Positions 1 to 5,853 of a stretch of DNA of 5,853 nt are shown one piece after another; position 1 is the stretch's first letter, and every line of letters begins with the position of its first letter. The position numbers were made by a program, and so were the translations under genes. The notes under the pieces were generated by a model, which worked only from the letters and a program-made list of their open reading frames with translations, ran no database searches and had not been told where the DNA came from. The DNA is from Verrucomicrobiia bacterium (lineage in GTDB: Bacteria > Verrucomicrobiota > Verrucomicrobiia > Limisphaerales > JAUIHU01), in the NCBI GenBank assembly GCA_030432175.1, contig JAUIHU010000320.1, positions 1 to 5,853 of the forward strand, written 5' to 3'.

Positions 1-699
1 CAGCCGCGCATCGGGATTGAGTTCCTCCAAATGTTCACCCGCCACACTCAACATCCCGCCAGTACCCGCCGTTGGATCATACAACGAACGCACCACCCCT
101 GGACGCGACAGCGCGTCATCGTCCTCAATGAACAACAAATTCACCATCAAACGAATCACCTCCCGAGGCGTGAAATGTTCCCCGGCCGTTTCATTCGACA
201 ACTCCGCAAACTTCCGGATGAGTTCCTCGAACACTGCGCCCATCTGAGCATTGCTCACCGTTTGCGGGTGGAGGTCGATGTTGGCGAACTTTTCAGTGAT
301 CAGATAAAGCAGGTTGGATTTATCCAGGTAATCGATCTGTTGATGGAATCGGAAGCTCTCAAAAATATCGCGGACTGCGGGAGAAAACGCCTGCAGGTAA
401 GAACGCAGATTTTCTCCGATATGATCCTGATCGCCCATCAGCCTTTTGAGGTCCAGCGGAGAAGTATTGTAAAACAGCAGCCCCGTTTTCTTCAGCAGGA
501 ACGGCTCCGGATTGATCCCCATCCCCTCCCGCTTTTCCTTCTCCTTCAATACAGCTTCCTTGGACGCCTCCAGGACACAATCCAACCGGCGCAGGACAGT
601 GAAGGGCAAGATCACTTTGCCGTACTCAGACTGTTTGTAATCCCCGCGAAGCAGGTCCGCAACAGACCAGATAAAAGACGATAAATTGGTATCAGCCAT
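1..699 (-). CDS. hsdM: Type I restriction-modification system DNA methyltransferase subunit M (N-terminal part, runs off left edge)
   Basis: Modification subunit of a type I restriction-modification enzyme; in this family M works with the specificity subunit S to methylate adenine (N6) in a split recognition site, and adding R gives the nuclease. The visible 233 residues begin MADTNLSSFIWSVADLLRG. An HsdM_N-type helical domain covers about residues 8-150. The N6_Mtase domain begins near 160 with GEHFTPREVIRLMVNLL (173-189), followed by the SAM-binding motif I DPTAGTGGML (208-217). The catalytic NPPF/NPPY motif would lie beyond the left edge. The frame is open from the ATG to position 1, so the gene is truncated by the window and shows no sign of being broken. 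The ATG at 697-699 is the only plausible start: it gives the usual family N-terminus, and no in-frame ATG lies in the codons just upstream. No good Shine-Dalgarno is visible. hsdS and hsdR would be expected further left. The family call is secure. Confidence 0.96.
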   Translation of the reverse strand, partial: MADTNLSSFIWSVADLLRGDYKQSEYGKVILPFTVLRRLDCVLEASKEAVLKEKEKREGMGINPEPFLLKKTGLLFYNTSPLDLKRLMGDQDHIGENLRSYLQAFSPAVRDIFESFRFHQQIDYLDKSNLLYLITEKFANIDLHPQTVSNAQMGAVFEELIRKFAELSNETAGEHFTPREVIRLMVNLLFIEDDDALSRPGVVRSLYDPTAGTGGMLSVAGEHLEELNPDARL

Positions 700-742
700 G
701 GCGTTATGGCGGAGATCATGCCTGAGAAGGAGCTTTGGCGGC

Positions 743-805
743 AATTCCGGAATTCAACATTTTAAATTGATGAACGAGTTTGGGAAATTGATGGAAAATT
801 TCCAT
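743..805 (-). promoter_or_regulatory. Candidate hsdM upstream control region with two short palindromes
   Basis: Two perfect inverted repeats lie 44-106 nt upstream of the hsdM start. AATTCCGGAATT (743-754) is a 12-bp palindrome. ATGGAAAATTTCCAT (791-805) has 7-bp arms around a single central base. The AT-rich stretch between them (about 757-772) could contain the -10 region of an hsdM promoter reading leftwards, but I find no matching -35 box. Dyads of this size can be operators for a dimeric regulator. Control of restriction genes by such sites is known in other systems, but nothing here identifies a regulator. Chance occurrence is possible, especially for the AT-rich one. Confidence 0.3.
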
Positions 806-854
806 GCCACCCTGATTTATCGCACCCTGCATTGAACAGGAATGCAAGAGTCCA

Positions 855-949
855 CAACTCCTTCAGAGTTGGTTCTGGTGTTGATCGGGAACCCAGGGTA
901 GCGCTGGTCGCAAAACCCCGGGCTGTGCTGCGGAATCCCGTTGGGATTC
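855..949. repeat. Cluster of three hairpins, probable dispersed non-coding repeat element
   Basis: Three stem-loops occur in succession. Hairpin A has arms CAACTC (855-860) and GAGTTG (866-871). Hairpin B has arms CCCAGGGT (892-899) and ACCCCGGG (915-922), with an inner GCG/CGC stem (901-903 with 909-911). Hairpin C has arms GAATCCC (933-939) and GGGATTC (943-949) around a GTT loop. Hairpin B has one A-C mismatch on the plus strand that becomes a G-U pair on the minus strand, which suggests that any folded RNA is read leftwards. A plus-strand open frame (832-1056) crosses the cluster, but its translation resembles no domain I know. From memory, similar hairpin-rich units translated as runs like NPVGIQ recur between genes in Planctomycetes and Verrucomicrobia. 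I cannot verify that here, and only one copy of this form is in the window. Confidence 0.5.
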
Positions 950-1003
950 AAACTATTTCCACGTCTCAATTCTGGGCAATTATTTGGGTGTCAGATAATT
1001 TAC

Positions 1004-1044
1004 TTTGCCGGACGCATTTTAGAGTGAAACGCACTGACGGCAAA
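1004..1044 (-). terminator. Candidate terminator hairpin after the kinase-regulator operon
   Basis: TTTGCCG (1004-1010) and CGGCAAA (1038-1044) form a perfect 7-bp outer stem. An inner stem pairs GCATTT (1014-1019) with AAACGC (1027-1032) with one mismatch, closing a 7-nt loop. It lies about 40 nt past the response regulator stop codon, where an operon terminator would be expected. The run of T residues typical of intrinsic terminators is weak on the minus strand (GTAAATTATC), so Rho-independent termination is uncertain. It could instead be the edge of the neighbouring hairpin repeat. Confidence 0.3.
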
Positions 1045-1082
1045 TCTCAGAAATGACATGGAACTATTCATGTTTGAAGTTT

Positions 1083-1847
1083 TCAAAAACCGGACAATTG
1101 TTGAATCGTGACTTTGTAACTTCGGCTTGATTTCAACTTTTTCCCTGAATGCAGAACAATAGTATATTCTCCATTAAATAGCGGGTGGAGTTCGCGAACT
1201 TTTTTCTGGTTCACAAGCAATGATCGGTGGATGCGAAGAAAAGGTCCGTTGGGGTATCTTTTCTGGAAAGAAGACAATGTAGAACGGAGGAAATATTGTT
1301 CTGCATTTGCATGAAGAATGATGTAGTTGTCAGCCGCTTCCACCCAATCAATTTCCTCTTTGTCCAAAAGAACAATAGCATCTCCTTTTTTTGCGGCAAT
1401 CGTTGGTGGAACATCAGAATCTTGTATTTGTTCTAATACATACTTCAATTTGATTGCCCATGAATCCGGTTGAGACGAATCCGTCGGCGCGTTTTTCCTG
1501 AATCGATCCAATGCGTTTTTGAATCGTGCTTCATTGAATGGCTTGAGCAGGTAATCCAGCGCTTCTTTCTCAAAGGCTTGAACAGCGTACTGATCATAGG
1601 CGGTGACAAAAATGACGAATGGAGTTTGGGATGGATCAAGAAGGCTCAACGTCTCCAACCCACTCATCTCCGGCATTTGAATATCAAGAAACACAAGATC
1701 GGGTTGTTGTATTTGAATGAACTCCAAAGCGCTGACTCCGTCTGCACATTCTCCTACCACTTCTATATCGGACTCCAACTGAAGCAAGTCCCGAATTCTT
1801 TCCCGGGCCAGTGGCTCATCATCGACTATCAATGTTTTCCATTTCAT
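1083..1847 (-). CDS. LytTR-family two-component response regulator
   Basis: Cytoplasmic DNA-binding response regulator of 254 residues, the normal length for the LytR/AlgR class. The receiver domain (about 4-118) has the acidic pair D9-D10, the phosphoacceptor D55 in VFLDIQMPEMSG, the conserved threonine T82 in VTAYDQYA and the lysine K102 in LLKPF. A linker (about 119-148) leads to a LytTR DNA-binding domain (about 150-250), recognised by IDWVEAADNYIILH, then FLRIHRSLLVN and the C-terminal SRSYKVTI. All receiver active-site residues are present, so it should be phosphorylated by the kinase encoded just upstream. The start at 1847 gives MKWKTLIVDDEPLARER, the standard N-terminus. It has no clear Shine-Dalgarno and follows the kinase stop by 21 nt, so translational coupling is plausible. 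LytTR proteins usually bind paired direct repeats in target promoters; its targets are unknown. Class assignment is very secure. Confidence 0.96.
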   Translation of the reverse strand: MKWKTLIVDDEPLARERIRDLLQLESDIEVVGECADGVSALEFIQIQQPDLVFLDIQMPEMSGLETLSLLDPSQTPFVIFVTAYDQYAVQAFEKEALDYLLKPFNEARFKNALDRFRKNAPTDSSQPDSWAIKLKYVLEQIQDSDVPPTIAAKKGDAIVLLDKEEIDWVEAADNYIILHANAEQYFLRSTLSSFQKRYPNGPFLRIHRSLLVNQKKVRELHPLFNGEYTIVLHSGKKLKSSRSYKVTIQQLSGF

Positions 1848-1868
1848 AGCATTGCAAGGTAGTAATGA

Positions 1869-2945
1869 CTAAAGCTGATGAATGATCCTGGGCATTTGAA
1901 TTCTGGCGCAGCCCTGACCTTGTTCCGTAAGATCCGTCAATGTCAGTTCACCTTCCAGCCCAAAGTGTTGTTTTAAGCGGTCCTGACAATTCTTCAGCCC
2001 AATCCCCGGACGCCATTGCTGTTGGTTGAAACCAGGGCCGGTGTCTTTGACTTCAAGAATTAAATGATCCTGATCACTGACTGCGCTGATGGAGACAAGT
2101 CCCGGCCTGGAGAATGGCTCGATTGCATAACGGATGGCATTTTCAACTAATGGTTGGAGGATGAGATAAGGGACAAGCGCTTGATTGCATGGTATGGGAA
2201 TATTGAGATCAATACTCAATCGTTCTCCAAATCGGATTTTTTCAATGTCCAGATACTGACGCAGAAACTCGATTTCCTGAGATAATGGAACCATTCGTTT
2301 TTCCGGAGCTTGCAGAGCGGCGCGGATGATGTCACTGAGCTTGACCATGACCTGATCGGCCTTTTTAACATCCTTCCTCATCAATGATGAAACTGAGTTT
2401 AAGGTGTTGAAGAGGAAATGAGGATTTAATTGCATTTGAAGCGCCAACAAGCGGGCTTCGATCAGGCTTCTTTCCAGTTCCGCATTGTGAGCCGCTTTCT
2501 CCTGGGATTCCTGATAGTAACCCAGCGCCAATTTGACTCCGGCGATCACCCAGTAAATCAACCAGTTGAAGTGCCAGGTTTTGATCAGCAGCAACTGAAA
2601 CGCTGTCGAGTAGTTCACTTCGGTTCCTTCCCATCGTGATTGCGCCAGAGCGATTCCTGCCCGAATCAGAACATAGAGGATCGAGAAAAGGAGTCCGGCC
2701 GTCAGATGCAGGCCGGTGTTGATTTTCCAATGTTTACCTTCCAGTCCATACTTCCGGGCCAGCCAGATTGGCAACGGGGACAGCAGAGCAAAAACGTACC
2801 AGTCACTCAGAGAATGAACCAGCGCCAGCTTCCACGAAACCGGGCGTCCTAATTGCGAGCTGGCAATAAAGAACTGACCGGCGAACGAGAGGCCAATCAA
2901 GGTCCAGATTCCGAGAATTGATAAACAGCGTGAGAGAAACGTCAT
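1869..2945 (-). CDS. LytS/YpdA-type membrane sensor histidine kinase
   Basis: Inner-membrane histidine kinase of 358 residues. About four hydrophobic segments occupy the N-terminal part (roughly 9-29, 40-62, 78-101 and 117-143), with no sizeable extracytoplasmic domain, so the signal is probably sensed in or at the membrane. A short coiled-coil-like linker (145-170) joins the His_kinase domain, with the family motif QMQLNPHFLFNTLNSVSSL and the phosphoacceptor H176. The ATPase domain shows the N box LQPLVENAIRYAIEP (N269), the G1 box DTGPGF (301-306) and the G2 box GIGLKNCQDRL (314-324). All catalytic motifs are intact. The ATG at 2945 has a weak AGGA (2958-2961) 12 nt upstream. It is the first gene of the operon and its partner regulator follows directly. 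Kinases of this type pair with LytTR regulators in many phyla; the stimulus cannot be inferred. It is not the E. coli BtsS or YpdA orthologue in any demonstrable way, so no symbol is given. Confidence 0.95.
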   Translation of the reverse strand: MTFLSRCLSILGIWTLIGLSFAGQFFIASSQLGRPVSWKLALVHSLSDWYVFALLSPLPIWLARKYGLEGKHWKINTGLHLTAGLLFSILYVLIRAGIALAQSRWEGTEVNYSTAFQLLLIKTWHFNWLIYWVIAGVKLALGYYQESQEKAAHNAELERSLIEARLLALQMQLNPHFLFNTLNSVSSLMRKDVKKADQVMVKLSDIIRAALQAPEKRMVPLSQEIEFLRQYLDIEKIRFGERLSIDLNIPIPCNQALVPYLILQPLVENAIRYAIEPFSRPGLVSISAVSDQDHLILEVKDTGPGFNQQQWRPGIGLKNCQDRLKQHFGLEGELTLTDLTEQGQGCARIQMPRIIHQL

Positions 2946-3226
2946 TGGTTTGGTTGTTCCTGAAAACCTTTCTGACTATACCGACTTGTATTTACTCAAC
3001 TCCTCAGCCAAGCCAGGACAGATAATTTTTATAAAAAAACCATGGAGGGCTCAATTAAAGGAGAGTGGTTGTTTACTATTTCAGCTTACTTCAATTATTG
3101 GCTCCACTCGCCGAGCTGGGGCTCAGCGTTCCCAGGGCGTCACCCGAATTTAGTCGCGCTCAACCACGGAAACACAGAGATTTAACGATTTACTTTGGCA
3201 GGGTTCGCGTTTCATGATTTCCCTTT
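2946..3226. promoter_or_regulatory. Divergent intergenic region between the kinase operon and the CRTAC1-family gene
   Basis: This 281-nt stretch separates two genes transcribed away from each other and should carry promoters for both. For the kinase, TATAGT on the minus strand (2975-2980) and an AT-rich block (about 3021-3036) are possible -10 elements, but neither has a convincing -35 at proper spacing. For the plus-strand gene I see only an AT-rich patch with a short direct repeat, GATTTA at 3179-3184 and 3187-3192. No recognisable gene lies here: the plus-strand open frame 2950-3153 has no domain character and crosses a hairpin. The part from about 3100 to 3180 is more GC-rich and looks like repeat remnants. 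Confidence 0.45.
3109..3128. repeat. Short palindromic hairpin, possible dispersed repeat remnant
   Basis: CGCCGAGC (3109-3116) and GCTCAGCG (3121-3128) form an 8-bp stem with a 4-nt loop. The single C-A mismatch on the plus strand becomes a G-U pair on the minus strand. It is followed by TTCCCAGGGCGTCACCC, and at 3161-3178 by CAACCACGGAAACACAGA. From memory, both types of sequence occur as interspersed intergenic motifs in Verrucomicrobia and related genomes; this is recollection only. It sits between divergent genes, so it is not placed to terminate either of them. Confidence 0.35.
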
Positions 3227-5023
3227 ATGAATTCCAGTATTGAACATGGCAATCCGATAAAGCGCCTGGGACTGATTCTTGTCTTTATGGGACTGCTGGT
3301 GGTGGTGGCGTTCTTTGTTTTCAATCCTTCCGGAACAATGACTTTAGGGAACGCCTCCAAACCACCATTGCCGGACTTCACGGACGTGACTGAACTGGCT
3401 GGCGTGGATTTTGTCCATGAAAACGGGGCTCGTGGAGGAAAATGGCTTCCGGAAACCATGGGGGGTGGCGTGGCTTTTGTCGATTGGGATCAGGACGGCG
3501 ATGCGGATCTTGTTTTCGTGAACGGCTCCCGTTGGTCATGGGATGAATCCGGCGCTGAACCCGAAAGTTCGGTTGTGTTTTATCGCAATGACTCCAATCC
3601 GCTGGAGGGGATCCGGATGACAAGAGTTCAGGAATTTGATTTTTTCTTCAAAGACTTTCAGGGGATGGGGGTGGCTTGTGGTGATTTTGATTCAGACGGG
3701 TGGACGGATCTCTATATCACGGGATTAGGACGCAACCGGCTGTTGCGGAATCTGGAGGGGACCGGATGGATAGATGTGACAGATAGCATGGGAGGCGGCG
3801 GTGAATCAACGGCATGGAGTACGAGCGCTGTGTTTGCCGATGGAGATGGAGATGGTGATCTGGACTTGCTGGTTTGTAATTACGTGCAATGGAATCGAGA
3901 AATCGACGAGCAGATCAATTATCGATTGGGGGTGATCGGGAGAGCGTATGGCCCTCCAATGGATTACTCAGGGACGCAGCCCTATTACTTTCGAAACGAA
4001 GACGCCCGTTTCGTTGAGGTGGCTGGGGAAAGCGGATTTCATGTGAATCAACCAGGAAGCGAGGAGCCTTTGGGGAAAGGATTGGGAGTGATCGCAACGG
4101 ACCTCAATCAGGATGGCTGGACGGATTTTGTAGTGGCGAATGATACCGTCCGGAATTTTGTATTTCGAAATAATCAGGATGGGACTTTCTCAGAGATTGG
4201 AGTGGAGACAGGAGTGGCGTTTGACAATTTCGGAGCGACACGTGGAGCGATGGGGATTGATATGGCTTGGCTGGAAGATGGGGGCGCTGATGATCTGGCT
4301 TTGGCCATTGGAAACTTTGCCAATGAGATGACGGCGTTGTATGTGATGGAAACTCCGGAACTTTTTTTTGCCGACCAGGCGATCCAGCGAGGTGTTGGAA
4401 CTTCGAGCGCCGAAGCGCTGACATTTGGTGTTTGTTTTTTCGATTATGACCTGGACGGGAAACTGGATCTGCTGACAGCCAATGGTCATATTGAGAACCG
4501 AATTGCCGAGCTGGGTTCGGGGCAGACCTACCAACAGCCAGCGCATCTATTCCGGAATCGATCCGGCGCGGCTCAAGGAGAGTTTTTTGAGTGGGTGAAT
4601 GCCAGCTGGTCGGTTGAGGATACGGATTTGTTTCAACCTGTTGTCGGGCGCGGAGCTGCTTATGCTGATCTGGATCTGGACGGGGATCTGGATCTGATCA
4701 TCACTCAGGTAGGGGAACGTCCGCTTTTGCTCAGGAACAATCTGAATCAGGCCGGGAGATCCGTCCGGATCACTTTGAAAGGTTCGGATCAAAATCCTGA
4801 AGCATTAGGCGCGATCGTTACGGCGCGCATCTCCGGGAGAGACACGCGCCGCACGATCACACCGACCCGTGGTTACCTGAGCCAATCCGAGTTGCCGGTG
4901 ACTGTCGGGTTAGGACAATCCGGGCGACTCGAAAAGATCGTTGTTCAATGGCCGGACGGGCGGGAACAGACCGTTTTGGATCCGCCTCAATCCGGCGCCA
5001 TCACAATTGTTTATTCCGACTGA
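3227..5023 (+). CDS. CRTAC1-family protein: membrane-anchored FG-GAP/VCBS beta-propeller with UnbV/ASPIC domain
   Basis: Exported or membrane-anchored protein of 598 residues. After a short basic N-terminus a single hydrophobic segment (about 14-33) acts as a signal anchor, placing the rest outside the cytoplasm. Six calcium-binding type DxDxDG loops start near residues 86, 153, 205, 292, 406 and 481. A seventh repeat (about 339-372) has lost the loop. Seven repeats fit an integrin-alpha-like seven-bladed propeller. The C-terminal UnbV/ASPIC domain (about 510-585) carries TPTRGYLSQSE, VGLG and VVQWPDGRE. The family is usually linked to binding or adhesion, and the molecular role is not known, so no reaction is assigned. 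The ATG at 3227 follows an in-frame TGA at 3215-3217, so no upstream extension is possible; no Shine-Dalgarno is visible. The 3' end overlaps the convergent paralogue by 13 nt. Divergent from the kinase operon. Confidence 0.93.
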   Translation: MNSSIEHGNPIKRLGLILVFMGLLVVVAFFVFNPSGTMTLGNASKPPLPDFTDVTELAGVDFVHENGARGGKWLPETMGGGVAFVDWDQDGDADLVFVNGSRWSWDESGAEPESSVVFYRNDSNPLEGIRMTRVQEFDFFFKDFQGMGVACGDFDSDGWTDLYITGLGRNRLLRNLEGTGWIDVTDSMGGGGESTAWSTSAVFADGDGDGDLDLLVCNYVQWNREIDEQINYRLGVIGRAYGPPMDYSGTQPYYFRNEDARFVEVAGESGFHVNQPGSEEPLGKGLGVIATDLNQDGWTDFVVANDTVRNFVFRNNQDGTFSEIGVETGVAFDNFGATRGAMGIDMAWLEDGGADDLALAIGNFANEMTALYVMETPELFFADQAIQRGVGTSSAEALTFGVCFFDYDLDGKLDLLTANGHIENRIAELGSGQTYQQPAHLFRNRSGAAQGEFFEWVNASWSVEDTDLFQPVVGRGAAYADLDLDGDLDLIITQVGERPLLLRNNLNQAGRSVRITLKGSDQNPEALGAIVTARISGRDTRRTITPTRGYLSQSELPVTVGLGQSGRLEKIVVQWPDGREQTVLDPPQSGAITIVYSD

Positions 5024-5853
5024 AACCCGGAATTCTGATGAATGGTCATTCGGCGATTCAGAGGTTGATCTGAAAAATCGTATTTCGTTTCTTCACCCCC
5101 GGGCCAAAGGATCTGGATCCTGTCGATTTGCTCCGTGGAGCCCAGTCCGAAATGCAGGCAGAATTCCGATTGCGAAAGGTATCCACGTGTCGGTGTATTC
5201 ACACGGATCCAACTCTGGTCGCCACTCATGAGTTTGACAGTCGCGCCGATGGCATCCGGGTGATTCTTACCCGAACCTTGAAGCTGGATTTGCAGCCAGT
5301 GATGTCCGGTGTCCTGATCATTCCTGAGCAAAACCGGAGAGCCGCTAACCTGAGTCAGGATGAGATCCAGATCGCCATCCTGGTCTACATCCGCCACTGC
5401 GCCGCCTCGTCCCACCAGCGGTTGAAAGAAATCGCTTCCCAAATCCGCTTGCTCTGCCATGACAAATCCCATGCCTTTCTGATTCCAAAAGACTTGAGGC
5501 GCTTGTCGGTAAGTCTGGCTGGCCTGCAGTTTTGCGATTTCCTCATCCAGATGACCATTCACCGTCAAAATATCCTGCCACCCATCCAGATCGTAGTCCC
5601 AGAAAATTGCGCCAAACTTTAAGGGCAACCGACTCGGCGCTCCGATTCCTTCCGACAACGCCTCATCCGCGAACAGATCCAGAGCGCCTTGTGTGACATA
5701 AAGCGCCGTCATTTCATTGGCGAAGTTTCCGATCACCACGCCGATATCGTCATTGTTGCGATAGAAAGCCGTATCGATCCCCATCGCGCCACGGGCTCTT
5801 CCATTCGGATCAAATGCAATCCCGGACATCCCAGCTTTTTCAATGAAGGTTCC
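5011..5853 (-). CDS. CRTAC1-family protein, C-terminal part (runs off right edge)
   Basis: The frame stays open to the right edge, so the N-terminus, signal sequence and first blades lie outside the window; 280 residues are visible, beginning GTFIEKAGMSGIAFDP. The methionine at 5829 is internal: GTF aligns with GTF at residue 319 of the plus-strand paralogue, and both proteins end exactly 280 residues after that point. Visible parts (numbered from the edge): a loop-less repeat with GAMGID (22-27) and IGNFANEMTALYV (41-53), canonical loops DYDLDGWQD (87-95) and DVDQDGDLD (155-163), then a UnbV/ASPIC domain (about 185-260) with TPTRGYLSQSE, FGLG and ILWPGGEE. Probably exported like its neighbour, with a binding or adhesion role inferred from the family only. 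It converges on, and overlaps by 13 nt, the plus-strand paralogue, with no room for a terminator between them. Confidence 0.92.
   Translation of the reverse strand, partial: GTFIEKAGMSGIAFDPNGRARGAMGIDTAFYRNNDDIGVVIGNFANEMTALYVTQGALDLFADEALSEGIGAPSRLPLKFGAIFWDYDLDGWQDILTVNGHLDEEIAKLQASQTYRQAPQVFWNQKGMGFVMAEQADLGSDFFQPLVGRGGAVADVDQDGDLDLILTQVSGSPVLLRNDQDTGHHWLQIQLQGSGKNHPDAIGATVKLMSGDQSWIRVNTPTRGYLSQSEFCLHFGLGSTEQIDRIQILWPGGEETKYDFSDQPLNRRMTIHQNSGFQSE

Noticed and set aside
49..78. HsdM motif I reads DPTAGTGG instead of the more common DPACGTGG or DPTCGTGG
   Set aside because: The glycine-rich SAM loop is intact, and I believe this variant occurs in other HsdM proteins, so it is not evidence of inactivation.
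31..684. Plus-strand open frame of 217 codons
   Set aside because: It lies opposite hsdM, whose translation has clear family motifs; the plus-strand product has no domain character and is an antisense shadow.
832..1056. Plus-strand open frame of 74 codons in the hsdM-regulator gap
   Set aside because: It crosses three hairpins, has no Shine-Dalgarno and no recognisable domain; better explained as a translated repeat element.
1072..1089. Small hairpin TTTGAA-GTT-TTCAAA at the response regulator stop codon
   Set aside because: Six mostly A-T pairs, overlapping the coding end and with no T-run; too weak to call a terminator.
1470..1862. Plus-strand open frame of 130 codons
   Set aside because: Antisense to the response regulator, whose active-site residues are all intact.
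2950..3153. Plus-strand open frame of 67 codons between the divergent genes
   Set aside because: Low-complexity start, no domain, passes through the 3109-3128 hairpin; no evidence of coding.
3179..3192. Direct repeat GATTTA-AC-GATTTA as a possible LytTR binding site
   Set aside because: The spacing (8-nt period) and sequence do not match the usual LytTR repeat arrangement of about two helical turns; likely chance in AT-rich DNA.
5128..5622. Plus-strand open frame of 164 codons
   Set aside because: Antisense to the second CRTAC1-family gene, which has canonical DxDxDG loops and a UnbV/ASPIC domain in the minus frame.

Overview
The window holds five protein-coding genes and two short non-coding stretches. 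It looks like a bacterial chromosome of roughly 50% GC. The gene content, weak or absent Shine-Dalgarno sequences and dispersed hairpin elements would fit the Planctomycetes-Verrucomicrobia group or a similar environmental lineage such as Acidobacteriota. That assignment is inference from gene families and is not proven by any marker here.

Layout. Positions 1-699 (minus strand) carry the N-terminal 233 residues of a type I restriction-modification methyltransferase (HsdM); the gene runs off the left edge. Positions 700-1082 contain no convincing gene. They hold two short palindromes in the upstream region of hsdM, a cluster of three hairpins (855-949) that looks like a dispersed repeat, and a larger imperfect hairpin (1004-1044) that may end the next operon. 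Positions 1083-2945 (minus strand) are a two-gene operon: a four-helix membrane histidine kinase of the LytS/YpdA type (transcribed first) and a LytTR DNA-binding response regulator 21 nt behind it. Positions 2946-3226 are a divergent intergenic region with another hairpin. Positions 3227-5023 (plus strand) encode a complete membrane-anchored FG-GAP/VCBS beta-propeller protein with a C-terminal UnbV/ASPIC domain (CRTAC1 family). Positions 5011-5853 (minus strand) encode the C-terminal 280 residues of a second member of the same family, which runs off the right edge.

How the parts relate. The kinase and regulator form a self-contained signalling pair. The pair is divergent from the first CRTAC1 gene, so control of that gene is possible but unproven. 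The two CRTAC1 genes face each other, overlap by 13 nt at their 3' ends and are clear paralogues, so the locus is a diverged inverted gene pair. This is the most unusual feature of the window. The restriction system appears independent of the rest. I see no IS element, CRISPR array, tRNA or rRNA.
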